Assembly (NCBI RefSeq): GCF_000152965.1
Contig: NZ_CH902583.1
Location: 1-64,000 of the forward strand
Origin: Roseobacter sp. MED193
GTDB lineage: Bacteria; Pseudomonadota; Alphaproteobacteria; Rhodobacterales; Rhodobacteraceae
DNA: 64,000 nucleotides
Reading direction: 5' to 3'
Notes under the pieces: model-generated
The model's input: the letters and a program-made list of their open reading frames with translations, nothing else
What the model was told of the DNA's origin: nothing
The model's database searches: none
Position numbers and translations under genes: made by a program
Shown here: positions 9,125-18,778 of the stretch, in pieces
Numbering within the stretch: position 1 is the first letter of the stretch
Layout of the letters: the number at the start of each line of letters is the position of its first letter

Positions 9125-12100
9125 ATGGCAAAGAAGATGCTTATCGATGCCACCCACGCGGAAGAAACCCGCGTTGTGGTGGTCGACGGAAACAAAGTTG
9201 AGGAGTTCGACTTTGAATCTGAGAATAAACGCCAGCTAGCTGGCAATATCTATCTGGCAAAAGTCACACGAGTAGAGCCGTCTTTGCAGGCCGCTTTTGT
9301 GGAGTATGGCGGAAATCGCCACGGGTTTCTGGCCTTTTCGGAGATCCACCCAGACTATTACCAGATCCCAGTTGCTGACCGCGAAGCCCTGATGGAAGAA
9401 GAGCGCGCCTATGCGGAAGCACAGCGCGCCCGTGATGACGAAGAAGAGTCTAAACCTTCCCGTTCGCGCTCTCGTGGCCGCAAGGGGTCACGCTCCAAGG
9501 CGGCCAAGGTCAATTCAGGCGATGCTGTAGAGACCAAAGAGGTTGCCCCGGCCAAGGCCGAACCGGCTGCGACACCTGATGTCACCGAGAATGAAACCCC
9601 AGTGGTTTCGGAAATCGCTGGTATGGAAACCATCGACCTGGTGGATGAAGTGGAAAGCGATGAGGCCAAATTGGCCGAAGTTCCAGAAGGCTCTTCGCCG
9701 ATGGAACGGGTCGCTGATACACCAGTCGAAGAACCCGACGGCGCAGAAGGTATCGCAGCAGAACAGGTCTCTCCAGAACCCGCCGTCAGTGTTGAAACCG
9801 GAAGCCAAACTGACGAGCCTGATGCTGTAGAAACCCCGGCTCAAGAGGCATCCGAGGATACGGCCGCAGAGCCTGTTGCGGAAGAGGCAAGCGTTTCCGA
9901 GGCGCCTGTTGCTGCAGAGGCATCGTCTGGTGATGCCGTTATTCAGTCAGCAGGCAGTGACGATGCCAATGCCGACACTGACACAGCGGCCGGGGACGAT
10001 TCCGGTGAGAGTGAGGAAGAGGCAAAGGCGCCTTCGGATGCCAGTGCAAAAGATGAGAGCATTGAATCTGTTGCTGACGAAGACGATAGCGAAGACATTC
10101 GTCCGGCACGGAAGCCACGCCCACGGCGCTACAAGATACAGGAAGTGATCAAAGTCCGCCAAGTTCTGTTGGTGCAGGTTGTCAAAGAAGAGCGCGGCAA
10201 TAAGGGCGCGGCTCTGACGACCTATCTATCGCTGGCCGGCCGCTACTGTGTTCTGATGCCAAATACCGCGCGCGGCGGTGGCATCAGCCGCAAGATCACC
10301 AACGCAGTTGACCGTAAGAAACTGAAAGACATTGCCACTGAAATCGACGTGCCCTCGGGCGCGGGTCTCATTGTGCGTACAGCCGGTGCGAAACGGACCA
10401 AGGCAGAGATCAAGCGTGACTATGAATACCTGCAACGGCTTTGGGAACAGATCCGCGAGCTGACCTTGAAAAGCGTCGCTCCGGCCAAGATTTATGAAGA
10501 AGGTGACCTGATCAAACGTTCGATCCGCGATCTCTATAATCGTGAGATTGACGAGGTTTTGGTCGAAGGCGAGCGCGGTTACCGCATCGCTAAGGACTTC
10601 ATGAAGATGATCATGCCGTCCCACGCCAAGAACGTGAAGAACTATCAGGAAACCTTGCCACTTTTTGCACGCTTCCAGGTCGAAAGCTATCTTGGTGGCA
10701 TGTTCAACCCCACTGTGCAGTTGAAATCAGGTGGCTATATCGTGATCGATACCACCGAGGCTTTGGTGGCGGTGGATGTGAACTCTGGCCGGGCGACCAA
10801 ACAGTCCTCCATTGAGGAAACGGCGCTTAACACCAACCTGGAGGCCGCCGAAGAGGTTGCTCGCCAGCTGCGCCTACGTGACCTTGCTGGCCTGATCGTG
10901 ATCGACTTCATCGATATGGATGAGCGTAAGAACAACGCCGCCGTTGAAAACCGTATGAAGGACAAGCTCAAGACCGATCGCGCCCGCATTCAGGTGGGGC
11001 GGATCTCGGGCTTTGGCCTGATGGAGATGTCGCGCCAGCGTCTGCGCCCTGGTATGATCGAGGCGACAACCCAGCCTTGCCCACATTGCCACGGCACCGG
11101 GTTGATCCGTTCGGATGATAGTATGGCCCTGTCGATCCTGCGTCAGATCGAGGAAGAAGGCACCCGCCGCCGCTCGCGGGAGGTTCTGGTGCGTTGTCCG
11201 ATAGATATCGCTAACTATCTCATGAACCAGAAACGGGAGCATATCGCCCAGATCGAGGCGCGCTATGGTCTGTCGGTCCGTATTGAAGGGGATGCGCATC
11301 TGGTTAGCCCCGATTTCACTCTGGAGAAGTTCAAAACCGCAACCCGTGTTGTCGCCGTTTCAGCGGCTCCGGTTGTGTCTGCGGATACATCATTGATGGC
11401 GCAGGTCGATGCGGATGAGGCAGAAGCCGACGAAGACGAACTGCCGCAGGATGAAAATTCAGACGCGGTGGCCGATTCAGGGAGCAATGGCGAAGATAAG
11501 CCAAAGCGTAAGCGCCGTCGTCGGCGCCGCCGCAAGTCAGGCAATGGCGGAGAAAACTCTGAGAGCGATCGCAATGGCTCTGAGGCTGGGGGCGGTTCAG
11601 AAGCTTCCGAAACTGCAGCTGAGAATGCAGCAGAGGGAGAGGAAAACCCCGCATCTGAGACCGGTGAAGAGGCCGGATCCGAGGAGAAAAAAACGAGCCG
11701 TAAGCGTACCCGCACCCGTGGCGGCCGCTCTCGCAGCAAAAAGACGGAGGCGAGTGACGCCCCCTCTGTTGACACAGCTGAGGGAGCAGAGACACCCGCG
11801 GAGCAAGGCGGCGAGAGTGCGCCTTCAGAGGGGGAGGCCAAGCCCGCGTTGGAGGCCGAGCCTGTTCCTGAAGCTGCGGCTGATACGGTAACTGCAGCGC
11901 CTGCTGAGGCCGTGGCACAAGCGGACCCCTCTGTCGTCGAGGATGTAGCTGTGGCTGAGCCTGCTGAATCGGCAGAGGCCGCAGCCTCTGAAGCGCCTGC
12001 TCAGGATGTGGTGGCGGAACCTGCTGTTGAACCTGCTGATCCAGAAGCGGAAACAGTCGCCGTTGAAGAGGCCACTGCGGCGGCAGAGGTCGTTGATGCA

Positions 12101-12265
12101 CCTTCTGCAGAGCAGGATGTGATTGCAGCGGAAGCGGCTGAGCCGGTTGCCGAAGCTGCTGAGAAGCCCGCTGAAAACGCGGAGCCTGAGGTCGCGCCCG
12201 CCGTCGAGCCGGAACCTGCCGCTCCGCCCAAGCCCAAGCGGCGCGGATGGTGGTCCATTGGATAA
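9125..12265 (+). CDS. rne: ribonuclease E
   Basis: A 1046-residue RNase E/G endonuclease, core of the RNA degradosome. The N-terminal half of the S1 domain (MAKKMLIDATHAEETRVVVV to about residue 100) is split from the rest (RYKIQEVIKVRQVLLVQV, from about 335) by an acidic, low-complexity insertion of about 230 residues. The catalytic region shows VAVDVNSGR near 548 and LIVIDFIDMDERKN near 593, carrying the metal-binding aspartates, and the zinc-link CPHC near 654. The C-terminal 260 residues are a disordered Glu/Ala/Pro-rich scaffold with an arginine-rich RNA-binding patch (KRKRRRRRRRK, about 790-800) and a closing RRGWWSIG. A strong terminator follows immediately. Confidence 0.96.
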   Translation: MAKKMLIDATHAEETRVVVVDGNKVEEFDFESENKRQLAGNIYLAKVTRVEPSLQAAFVEYGGNRHGFLAFSEIHPDYYQIPVADREALMEEERAYAEAQRARDDEEESKPSRSRSRGRKGSRSKAAKVNSGDAVETKEVAPAKAEPAATPDVTENETPVVSEIAGMETIDLVDEVESDEAKLAEVPEGSSPMERVADTPVEEPDGAEGIAAEQVSPEPAVSVETGSQTDEPDAVETPAQEASEDTAAEPVAEEASVSEAPVAAEASSGDAVIQSAGSDDANADTDTAAGDDSGESEEEAKAPSDASAKDESIESVADEDDSEDIRPARKPRPRRYKIQEVIKVRQVLLVQVVKEERGNKGAALTTYLSLAGRYCVLMPNTARGGGISRKITNAVDRKKLKDIATEIDVPSGAGLIVRTAGAKRTKAEIKRDYEYLQRLWEQIRELTLKSVAPAKIYEEGDLIKRSIRDLYNREIDEVLVEGERGYRIAKDFMKMIMPSHAKNVKNYQETLPLFARFQVESYLGGMFNPTVQLKSGGYIVIDTTEALVAVDVNSGRATKQSSIEETALNTNLEAAEEVARQLRLRDLAGLIVIDFIDMDERKNNAAVENRMKDKLKTDRARIQVGRISGFGLMEMSRQRLRPGMIEATTQPCPHCHGTGLIRSDDSMALSILRQIEEEGTRRRSREVLVRCPIDIANYLMNQKREHIAQIEARYGLSVRIEGDAHLVSPDFTLEKFKTATRVVAVSAAPVVSADTSLMAQVDADEAEADEDELPQDENSDAVADSGSNGEDKPKRKRRRRRRRKSGNGGENSESDRNGSEAGGGSEASETAAENAAEGEENPASETGEEAGSEEKKTSRKRTRTRGGRSRSKKTEASDAPSVDTAEGAETPAEQGGESAPSEGEAKPALEAEPVPEAAADTVTAAPAEAVAQADPSVVEDVAVAEPAESAEAAASEAPAQDVVAEPAVEPADPEAETVAVEEATAAAEVVDAPSAEQDVIAAEAAEPVAEAAEKPAENAEPEVAPAVEPEPAAPPKPKRRGWWSIG

Positions 12266-12272
12266 GAGAATA

Positions 12273-12300
12273 GGCGGCCCCTTGGGTCGCCTTTTTCTTT
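12273..12300 (+). terminator. rho-independent terminator of rne
   Basis: GGCGGCCC-CTT-GGGTCGCC forms an 8-bp stem with one G-U pair, followed directly by TTTTTCTTT. Confidence 0.85.
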
Positions 12301-12359
12301 GCCGATGATTTTTGGGCCTGCCTATCGGGAGCAGGCGATTGAACAGAGGGGCTGTAGCG

Positions 12360-12752
12360 GTGACAAGCAACGGAGATCCAAATCTGTTGAGCGAGATTCT
12401 CGAACACGAGACGCGGGTCTGGCAGGCCTTGGTCACAGGGGATATCGCAGCTGACAAGGCGGCGCTCGACGCAGATTTCCTCGGCGTGTACCCCAGCGGT
12501 TTTGCCACTCGGAGTGAGCATTGTGATCAGCTGAGCGAAGGCGCGACAGTGGTCTCTTTTGAGCTGAATGAGGCGAGACTATTGTCGCTGGGTGGAAATC
12601 ATGTGTGCCTGTCCTATTTGGCCCGATACCTACGCCCAAATGCCGAAGCGCAGGAGGAGATGTATGTGTCTTCCATCTGGCAGCGTCAAAACGAAGGCTG
12701 GATCAATATCTTTAGCCAGGACACGCCTGTTGCAGGGGCCATACCCGTTTGA
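12360..12752 (+). CDS. NTF2/SnoaL-like protein (DUF4440 type)
   Basis: A predicted 130-residue cone-fold protein: SEILEHETRVWQALVTGD, then a middle FLGVYPSG, then SIWQRQNEGWINIFSQDTPV at the end, the usual layout of DUF4440/SnoaL-like small proteins. Such proteins bind small ligands or act as simple isomerases or dehydratases; the ligand is unknown. A GTG start at 12360 is preferred because GAGGGG stands about eight bases upstream; an in-frame TTG at 12312 overlaps the leader of the rne terminator and lacks a ribosome site. It stands alone between a terminator and a convergent gene. Confidence 0.7.
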   Translation: MTSNGDPNLLSEILEHETRVWQALVTGDIAADKAALDADFLGVYPSGFATRSEHCDQLSEGATVVSFELNEARLLSLGGNHVCLSYLARYLRPNAEAQEEMYVSSIWQRQNEGWINIFSQDTPVAGAIPV

Positions 12753-12815
12753 AAGGCCTCGGCTTTTCAGTGTTTACAGGGGTCCATAGACGTAAAACCA
12801 CACAGGGTGAGTGGC

Positions 12816-13061
12816 TTAGCCGCCTTTGCGAATGTGGTAGATCTGATGGCTTTCTACTGCCGACTGGCCAAGCAGAGCATGCCCGGATTCGGTGCAAAAA
12901 TGCGGGATGTCGATGATGGCAGCAGGATCATCTGCCAGAACCTGCAATACTTCGCCTTCAGCCATGGATTTCAGCCGTTTGCGCGCTTTTAGCACAGGCA
13001 GGGGGCAGAGCAGCCCAATGGCATCCAGGGTGGCATCATTCTGAGGGGCAGGTGTTGTCAT
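12816..13061 (-). CDS. TusA/SirA-like sulfur carrier protein
   Basis: An 81-residue protein with DAIGLLCPLPVLKARKRLK, the CPxP motif whose Cys carries persulfide sulfur in the TusA family, and DDPAAIIDIPHFC at the expected second strand. TusA relatives relay sulfur in tRNA thiolation, molybdenum cofactor synthesis or sulfur oxidation. Which pathway applies here is not shown. It diverges from ccdA, a thiol-redox membrane protein, with a 115-base gap. Confidence 0.9.
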   Translation of the reverse strand: MTTPAPQNDATLDAIGLLCPLPVLKARKRLKSMAEGEVLQVLADDPAAIIDIPHFCTESGHALLGQSAVESHQIYHIRKGG

Positions 13062-13176
13062 AGGTTTCAGATAATCCGTCGCTCACGTCCTGTCCACAAG
13101 GATGTGACCAATGCCCCCCGTGACCTTTGCCACCGGCTGGTCTATGGGTCATGAAAGCCTGGTTTTGGGGAACGAG

Positions 13177-13929
13177 ATGTTTGGAATTGAGATCATAGAT
13201 GCGGGGCTCTTGCCTGCAATGTTTGTGGCGCTTCTGGGCGGCTTGGTGAGCTTTTTGTCGCCCTGTGTGCTGCCGATTGTGCCGCCCTATCTCGCCTATA
13301 TGAGTGGTGTCTCCATCGGAGAAATGCAGGGCACGGAAGCGGCGCGGCGCAAGGTAATACTGTCAGCGCTGTTCTTTGTCTTGGGACTGTCGACGGTCTT
13401 TTTGTTGTTGGGGTTTACCGCCTCCTTCTTTGGGGCTTTTGTGCTGCAAAATCAGGAGTGGTTTGCCCGCGCCTCTGGCGTTGTCGTGATCATCTTTGGT
13501 CTGCATTTTCTTTCGGTCTTCCGGATTCCTATCTTGGATCGTGAGGCGCGTGTTGATGCCGGGCAGGCAGGAGGCTCGGTGGTCGGGGCCTATGTTCTCG
13601 GGCTGGCCTTTGCCTTTGGCTGGACGCCCTGCATTGGCCCACAGCTGGGGGCAATCCTAGCCTTGGCCGCCTCTGAGGCCTCGGTCAGCCGGGGCACCCT
13701 GTTGTTGGGGATCTACGCTCTTGGCCTTGGGGTACCTTTCCTTCTGGCGGCAATTTTCCTCAACCGCTCCATGGTGGTAATGAATAAGATGAAACGCCAT
13801 ATGGGTTTGATTGAGAAACTCATGGGGGGGCTGCTGCTCTTGGTGGGCCTTATGCTCGTCACCGGGCTGTTCTCTACCTTCTCCTGGTGGCTGCTCGAAG
13901 CCTTCCCTTTCCTCGCAACCTTGGGCTAA
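13177..13929 (+). CDS. ccdA: cytochrome c biogenesis protein CcdA
   Basis: A predicted 250-residue integral membrane protein of the DsbD/CcdA family. The two conserved cysteines sit in LSPCVLPIVPPYLAYMSG and FGWTPCIGPQLGAIL, and about six transmembrane helices are apparent. CcdA passes electrons from cytoplasmic thioredoxin across the membrane to periplasmic partners that keep apocytochrome c cysteines reduced. Start placed at ATG 13177, after GGGGAACGAG, which removes a 22-residue non-hydrophobic leader available from an upstream ATG at 13111. A terminator follows. Confidence 0.93.
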   Translation: MFGIEIIDAGLLPAMFVALLGGLVSFLSPCVLPIVPPYLAYMSGVSIGEMQGTEAARRKVILSALFFVLGLSTVFLLLGFTASFFGAFVLQNQEWFARASGVVVIIFGLHFLSVFRIPILDREARVDAGQAGGSVVGAYVLGLAFAFGWTPCIGPQLGAILALAASEASVSRGTLLLGIYALGLGVPFLLAAIFLNRSMVVMNKMKRHMGLIEKLMGGLLLLVGLMLVTGLFSTFSWWLLEAFPFLATLG

Positions 13930-13953
13930 TGCCGCTGGCGCGGGCTAATATTG

Positions 13954-13987
13954 CCCTTCCCTGACAGAGTGAGGGGGAGGGATTTTT
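13954..13987 (+). terminator. terminator after ccdA
   Basis: CCCTTCCCT and AGGGGGAGGG pair around a short loop (G-U pairs and one bulge) and are followed by ATTTTTT. Confidence 0.65.
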
Positions 13988-14066
13988 TCTGCCTTAAGCC
14001 GGTCGCGGCCTTACTCTGGTCGAAAACCTCGCCTATTCTTGCTGACATATGCAATGAGGCCAGGGA

Positions 14067-15377
14067 ATGGACAGCACGACGGCGGGCGCAACAGGGCAGG
14101 GTCTGCGAACCAGCGAGACTATAGAGGCTGCACCGGTGCGGGCGCGGCGGGTGTTTTATATTCCCGGCTATGATCCCATCCATCCGCGCCGCTACCGCGA
14201 GCTGTACCGCAAGGAGGGCGCGGCCCAGGCAGAGATAAGCAACTATGATCTGTCCCTCACGCCGCAACCCCCGGCGCCTGGCGGCACTGGGCAGCGTCCC
14301 TATGGCTGGCAGGTCTCAGCAGAGATCGACGGGCAGGAGGTGCGCACGGAATTCAGCGTACTCGTTTGGTCCGATATTGTGCGTGACAGTATGGATGCCT
14401 CGATCTTGGGAACCTATTTGCAACTGATCCGAACCGCCTGGATTTACATCTCCTCTGGCACGCTGGGGCGTTTGATGCGGCTGCGCAAAGGTCCGGTGAT
14501 CGCGGCGCTATATCCGGTCGCAATGCTCCTGATACAGGCGCTCTTGGCGCTTGTGTTGCTTTGGGCCTGTGTGGCGGGCTGGTCCGCAGCAATGGCATTG
14601 GTTGTTGAGAGGGGGCAGGGGCTCGCTTTGCTGCCCGGTTGGGGGATCGGGGCGGTTGCAGCTCTTGCCTTGCTCAGATGGTTCAAAAAGCAGGACGGCA
14701 AATTCTTTGCCTATTACCTGATGCATGACTATGCCTATTCTGCGGCGTCACGCGGCGAAAACCCGAAGGATCTGGAAGCACGTATCGCGGGTTTCAAAAG
14801 GGAAATCAGCGCAGCGCTGCAAGCTGGCGATATTGATGAGCTCTTGGTCGTCGGGCATTCTTCTGGGGCCCATGTCGGGGTGTCGGTTCTGGCCGATTTA
14901 ATCCGCGAGGGGCTGCCTGATCCCTGCCCGGAAATCGGCTTTTTGACCCTTGGTCAAGTGGTCCCCATGGTATCGTTTCTGCCCCATGCCAGTCGGTTGC
15001 GCGGAGATCTGCGTTACCTGTCTCAGCGGGAAGAGATCGCCTGGATAGATGTTTCAGCGCCGGGAGATGGCTGCGCCTTTGCACTCTGTGATCCGGTTGC
15101 GGTCAGTGGGGTGGCTCCGGCGGATAAACGCTGGCCATTAGTGTTTTCCGCAGCCTTTACCCAAACGCTAAGCCCGGCACGTTGGGCGGAGCTGCGTTGG
15201 CGATTTTTTCGCCTGCATTTCCAGTATTTATGCGCCTTTGACCGTCCGGGAGACTACGACTATTTTCGTATTACGGCCGGTGCGCAGACCCTGCGCCAAA
15301 GGTATAAATCCCGCAAGGCCTCTGCCAGCAGGATTGATGTGCCCGTTTCCAAATATACCTCGGTGAAACCGCAATGA
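14067..15377 (+). CDS. membrane protein with serine-hydrolase-like GHSSG motif
   Basis: 436 residues, not assigned to a named family. The N-terminus has RRVFYIPGYDPIHPRRY, resembling the first strand and oxyanion region of an alpha/beta hydrolase. Two strong transmembrane segments follow near residues 147-175 and 188-210. The soluble part then carries ELLVVGHSSGAHVGVSVLAD near 260-280, a classic nucleophile elbow (G-H-S-S-G). The layout suggests a membrane-tethered lipase or esterase with its two helices inserted in the hydrolase domain. The stop overlaps the start of the P450 gene by four bases (ATGA), so the two are translationally coupled and probably act on a shared, likely lipophilic, substrate. 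Substrate unknown. Confidence 0.6.
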   Translation: MDSTTAGATGQGLRTSETIEAAPVRARRVFYIPGYDPIHPRRYRELYRKEGAAQAEISNYDLSLTPQPPAPGGTGQRPYGWQVSAEIDGQEVRTEFSVLVWSDIVRDSMDASILGTYLQLIRTAWIYISSGTLGRLMRLRKGPVIAALYPVAMLLIQALLALVLLWACVAGWSAAMALVVERGQGLALLPGWGIGAVAALALLRWFKKQDGKFFAYYLMHDYAYSAASRGENPKDLEARIAGFKREISAALQAGDIDELLVVGHSSGAHVGVSVLADLIREGLPDPCPEIGFLTLGQVVPMVSFLPHASRLRGDLRYLSQREEIAWIDVSAPGDGCAFALCDPVAVSGVAPADKRWPLVFSAAFTQTLSPARWAELRWRFFRLHFQYLCAFDRPGDYDYFRITAGAQTLRQRYKSRKASASRIDVPVSKYTSVKPQ

Positions 15378-16762
15378 ATGGGCCTAAGAGACAGCCCCCC
15401 AAACCCGCAGCGCGGCCCTCTCGGGTCTCGCTCTGGCGCTATGTAAAACTGTTTCGCGAGGATATCCTGTCTGCGCAACCCGGAAAGCTCTACCGGGCCT
15501 GGATGGCAGAGTTTCGCGCCCCGAGCTTCCGCTCCTATCTGATCAACCAACCTGACTTGATCAAACGGGTGTTGAAAGAGCAGCCTGATGATTTTCCCAA
15601 GTCTGACCGGATTGCGGAAGGGCTAAAGCCGCTCTTGGGAAGCTCGGTATTCCTAACCAATGGAAAGACCTGGAAGCGCCAGCGACGCATCATTGATCCC
15701 GCCTTCGAAGGGGGGCGGCTCAAGGTCACCTATCCGGCCATGCGGGCGGCAGCGGATTCGGCTATCTTGCGCCTTCAGACGCGGGTTGGGCAGGGTAGGA
15801 ATATCGAGGTCGAAGAAGTGACGAGCCATGTGGCGGCGGATGTTATCTTTCGAACGCTTTTTTCTATCCCGATAGAGAACGAAGTGGCGAGCGAGGTTTT
15901 CACCCGGTTTCGCGACTATCAGCGTAGCCAGCCTTTGCTGAACCTCGCGGCCTTTGTGCCGCTCCCCAAATGGATGCCCCGGTTTTTTCGCCGCGGAACC
16001 CGCCCCAATGCCAATGTTATTCGCGCGTTGATCACCGATTTGACCGAATCCCGGATGGCAGAGATCAAGGCAGGGAAAGCCCCCGAGGACCTGGCCACCA
16101 AGATCATGACCACCACGGATCCCGAAACCGGAGAGCGGTTTGATGCGCAGGAGATGGTGGATCAGGTGGCGATTTTCTTTCTCGCTGGCCACGAGACGAG
16201 TGCCTCTGCCCTGGCCTGGTCGCTCTACCTGTTGGCGCTTTATCCGGACTGGCAGGAACAGCTGGCACAAGAGGCCGAGGCGCTGGCGGATGAGAGTTTC
16301 GCAGCCATATCAAAACTGCGCCTGTCGCGAGATGTGTTTCGCGAGGCCCTGCGGCTCTATCCACCGGTGCCAATGATGGTACGGGAAGCAACTTGCCCGG
16401 TGCAGTTTCGCAACCGCGCAGTGCCAAAGGGGGCACAGATCGTGCTGAGCCCCTGGCATTTGCACCGGCACGAGCGGCTTTGGGATAATCCAGACGGATT
16501 TGATCCCAGCCGCTGGCAAACGGAAAATGGCAAACAGTGCCAGCGAGAAGCCTATATTCCGTTCTCCGCCGGGCCACGGGTTTGTCCGGGTGCTGGGTTT
16601 GCCATGGTGGAGGGGGCATTGATCTTGTCGATGATCCTGCGTCATTTCAAAATCACTTGCGTTGAGGGCGCTGAACCTGTGCCTGTGGCGCATTTGACGG
16701 TACGCTCCAAGAGTGGGATCTGGTTGCAGTTTACGCCTCGCACTGCGGCAGATCACTCTTGA
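15374..16762 (+). CDS. cytochrome P450
   Basis: A 462-residue P450 with the full set of landmarks: an I-helix FLAGHETSASALAW with the oxygen-activating AGxxT, the ExxR charge pair in REALRLYPPVP, and the heme-thiolate loop FSAGPRVCPGAGFAMVE with Cys near residue 403. P450s hydroxylate or epoxidise lipophilic molecules using a ferredoxin system, none of which is encoded adjacent. N-terminus is soluble, as in bacterial class I enzymes. Its start overlaps the upstream hydrolase-like gene and its end overlaps the convergent ribbon-helix-helix gene by ten bases. Substrate cannot be read from sequence. Confidence 0.94.
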   Translation: MNGPKRQPPKPAARPSRVSLWRYVKLFREDILSAQPGKLYRAWMAEFRAPSFRSYLINQPDLIKRVLKEQPDDFPKSDRIAEGLKPLLGSSVFLTNGKTWKRQRRIIDPAFEGGRLKVTYPAMRAAADSAILRLQTRVGQGRNIEVEEVTSHVAADVIFRTLFSIPIENEVASEVFTRFRDYQRSQPLLNLAAFVPLPKWMPRFFRRGTRPNANVIRALITDLTESRMAEIKAGKAPEDLATKIMTTTDPETGERFDAQEMVDQVAIFFLAGHETSASALAWSLYLLALYPDWQEQLAQEAEALADESFAAISKLRLSRDVFREALRLYPPVPMMVREATCPVQFRNRAVPKGAQIVLSPWHLHRHERLWDNPDGFDPSRWQTENGKQCQREAYIPFSAGPRVCPGAGFAMVEGALILSMILRHFKITCVEGAEPVPVAHLTVRSKSGIWLQFTPRTAADHS

Positions 16763-16986
16763 GTGGGAAGCCGGGATTGCAGATCATGCAGGACAAACAA
16801 ACGAATAGCAGAGGCCAGACCGCAGTCAGCGCCGCGTGCCTCGTCGATCTCTGCGGCTAGCTCATTGATTGGACGGCTGGTCCGCGTGGCAATCTGGCGA
16901 AAGGCCAGCCAAAAAGGATCCTCCAATGAGACCGAGGTCCTGTGCCCGCGCAGCGTCAGAGAATGCTTGCGGGGGCGGCTGTTCAT
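16753..16986 (-). CDS. ribbon-helix-helix domain protein
   Basis: A 77-residue small protein with RKHSLTLRGHRTSVSLEDPFWLAFRQIA, the pattern of the RHH_4 family that is widespread next to fumC in Rhodobacterales. Ribbon-helix-helix proteins are DNA-binding dimers, though this family is not characterised. It starts within the last four bases of the DUF4169 gene and ends inside the P450 gene on the other strand. Probably the last gene of a fumC-DUF4169-RHH transcript. Confidence 0.85.
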   Translation of the reverse strand: MNSRPRKHSLTLRGHRTSVSLEDPFWLAFRQIATRTSRPINELAAEIDEARGADCGLASAIRLFVLHDLQSRLPTQE

Positions 16987-17171
16987 GGATCGCTCTTGTC
17001 GCCGTTAAGGTGGCCATCAAGATCGCGCTTTGCCTTGGCGGCACGGGCCTTTTCCAGCTCTTTGTCCAGCTTGTTACGTCCAAATTTCACAGCGTTTTCG
17101 TCGGCGCGGGCCCTATCCTTGGCCCGCGCCTGTGTCTTCCGATACCGGTTCAGATTTACCGGCTTACCCAT
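16983..17171 (-). CDS. DUF4169 family small basic protein
   Basis: A 62-residue, strongly charged helical protein beginning [17 protein letters not shown], the DUF4169 signature. Function unknown. It overlaps the fumC stop by one base (TAATG) and the next gene by four (ATGA), so all three are translationally coupled. Confidence 0.85.
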   Translation of the reverse strand: MGKPVNLNRYRKTQARAKDRARADENAVKFGRNKLDKELEKARAAKAKRDLDGHLNGDKSDP

Positions 17172-18565
17172 TAGTCCTTGGGACCGATCATCTGTTCAGG
17201 GCGGACAACTGCATCAAAGGTCGCCTCATCCACAAAGCCAAGCGCGATGGCCTCTTCTTTGAGGGTGGTGCCGTTTTTGTGGGCGGTCTTGGCAACCTTG
17301 GTGGCATTGTCATAGCCGATGGTCGGGGCCAGAGCCGTCACCAGCATCAGCGACTCTTTCATCAGCTTGTCGATGCGTGGCTCATTGGCCTGAATACCGT
17401 TCAGCATCCGTTCAGTAAAGCTGTCGGTGGCATCGCCCAACAGTTGGATAGACTGCAAAAGGTTATAGGACATCATCGGGTTATAAACGTTGAGCTCAAA
17501 GTGGCCTTGGCTGCCGGCGAACTTGATCGCTGCGTCATTGCCCATGACATGCGCCGCCACCTGCGTCAGCGCTTCGGCCTGGGTGGGGTTCACCTTGCCG
17601 GGCATGATTGAGGATCCTGGTTCGTTTTCCGGCAGGATCAGCTCACCCAGACCGGACCGGGGGCCGGAGCCCAAGAACCGGATGTCGCTGGCGATCTTGT
17701 AGCAGCTGCCTGCGATGGTCGCGAGAGCCCCCGACAGAAAGACCATGGCGTCATGCGCTGCGAGGGCTTCAAACTTGTTGGGAGCGGTGACGAAAGGCAG
17801 ATCGGTGATCTCTGCCATATTGGCTGCCACTTCTTCGCTCCAGCCTTTCTGAGTGTTCAGGCCCGTCCCAACAGCGGTGCCGCCCTGCGCCAGCTCGTAG
17901 ATGCCGGGCATGGCCAACTCTACACGGGCGATGCCCTGACGGATCTGATGGGCATAGCCCCCAAATTCCTGTCCCAGAGTCAGCGGAGTCGCATCCTGAG
18001 TGTGTGTCCGGCCAATCTTGATGATGTCTTTGAACTCTTCTGATTTGTTCTCAAGACCCTTGGCGAGTTTTTCCAGACCGGGCAGCAGCACGTCACGTAC
18101 CGACATGGCAGTTGCGATATGCATGGCGGTGGGGAAGGTATCGTTCGAGGACTGCCCCATGTTGCAATGGTCATTGGGGTGCACTGGATCCTTGGAGCCG
18201 ATCACGCCGCCCAGCATCTCGATTGCGCGGTTGGCGATGACCTCATTGGAATTCATGTTGGACTGGGTGCCAGAGCCGGTCTGCCAGACCACGAGGGGGA
18301 AGTTGTCGTCGAACTTGCCCTCAATCACTTCGCCTGCGGCTGCGATGACAGCATCGGCAATGCGGTCTTCCATCTTGCCCGATGCCTTGTTGGCCATGGC
18401 GCAGGCCTTTTTGATCACACCCAGCGCGCGCACGATCGCGACAGGCTGCTTTTCCCAACCGATGGGGAAGTTCATGATCGAACGCTGAGTTTGAGCGCCC
18501 CAATACTTGTCTGTAGGAACCTCTAGCGGACCAAAGCTGTCGGTCTCGGTGCGGGTGTCTGACAT
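17171..18565 (-). CDS. fumC: class II fumarate hydratase
   Basis: A 464-residue fumarase of the oxygen-stable, iron-independent class, interconverting fumarate and malate in the TCA cycle. It begins [19 protein letters not shown] and carries [37 protein letters not shown], and the lyase signature [13 protein letters not shown]. The start at 18565 is chosen because family members begin at [11 protein letters not shown]; an upstream start would add 28 unlikely residues. It leads the coupled set with DUF4169 and the ribbon-helix-helix gene. Confidence 0.97.
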   Translation of the reverse strand: MSDTRTETDSFGPLEVPTDKYWGAQTQRSIMNFPIGWEKQPVAIVRALGVIKKACAMANKASGKMEDRIADAVIAAAGEVIEGKFDDNFPLVVWQTGSGTQSNMNSNEVIANRAIEMLGGVIGSKDPVHPNDHCNMGQSSNDTFPTAMHIATAMSVRDVLLPGLEKLAKGLENKSEEFKDIIKIGRTHTQDATPLTLGQEFGGYAHQIRQGIARVELAMPGIYELAQGGTAVGTGLNTQKGWSEEVAANMAEITDLPFVTAPNKFEALAAHDAMVFLSGALATIAGSCYKIASDIRFLGSGPRSGLGELILPENEPGSSIMPGKVNPTQAEALTQVAAHVMGNDAAIKFAGSQGHFELNVYNPMMSYNLLQSIQLLGDATDSFTERMLNGIQANEPRIDKLMKESLMLVTALAPTIGYDNATKVAKTAHKNGTTLKEEAIALGFVDEATFDAVVRPEQMIGPKD

Positions 18566-18778
18566 CTTGTCTATCTCCGTCTGGTATGCCGTTGCATGCC
18601 GTTTATACGCTGCGTCGACGCGACGCAATTGGCCGTTTGCGCGCAGCATAGCTTATCATCAGCCAGGGTATAGGGAGAATTCGTCGGAGTTGGCTTGTTC
18701 CATATCATTGCCAGCTGCGCTGAGATCTTTAGAGTGGGATCAAAGCCCCCGCTCTTGACACGCTAGTAGGAGATCACA

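Noticed and set aside
11331-12521. Minus-strand frame of nearly 400 codons opposite the rne tail
   Set aside because: Low-complexity product (Gln/Pro/Arg-rich) produced by the repetitive acidic codons of RNase E on the other strand.
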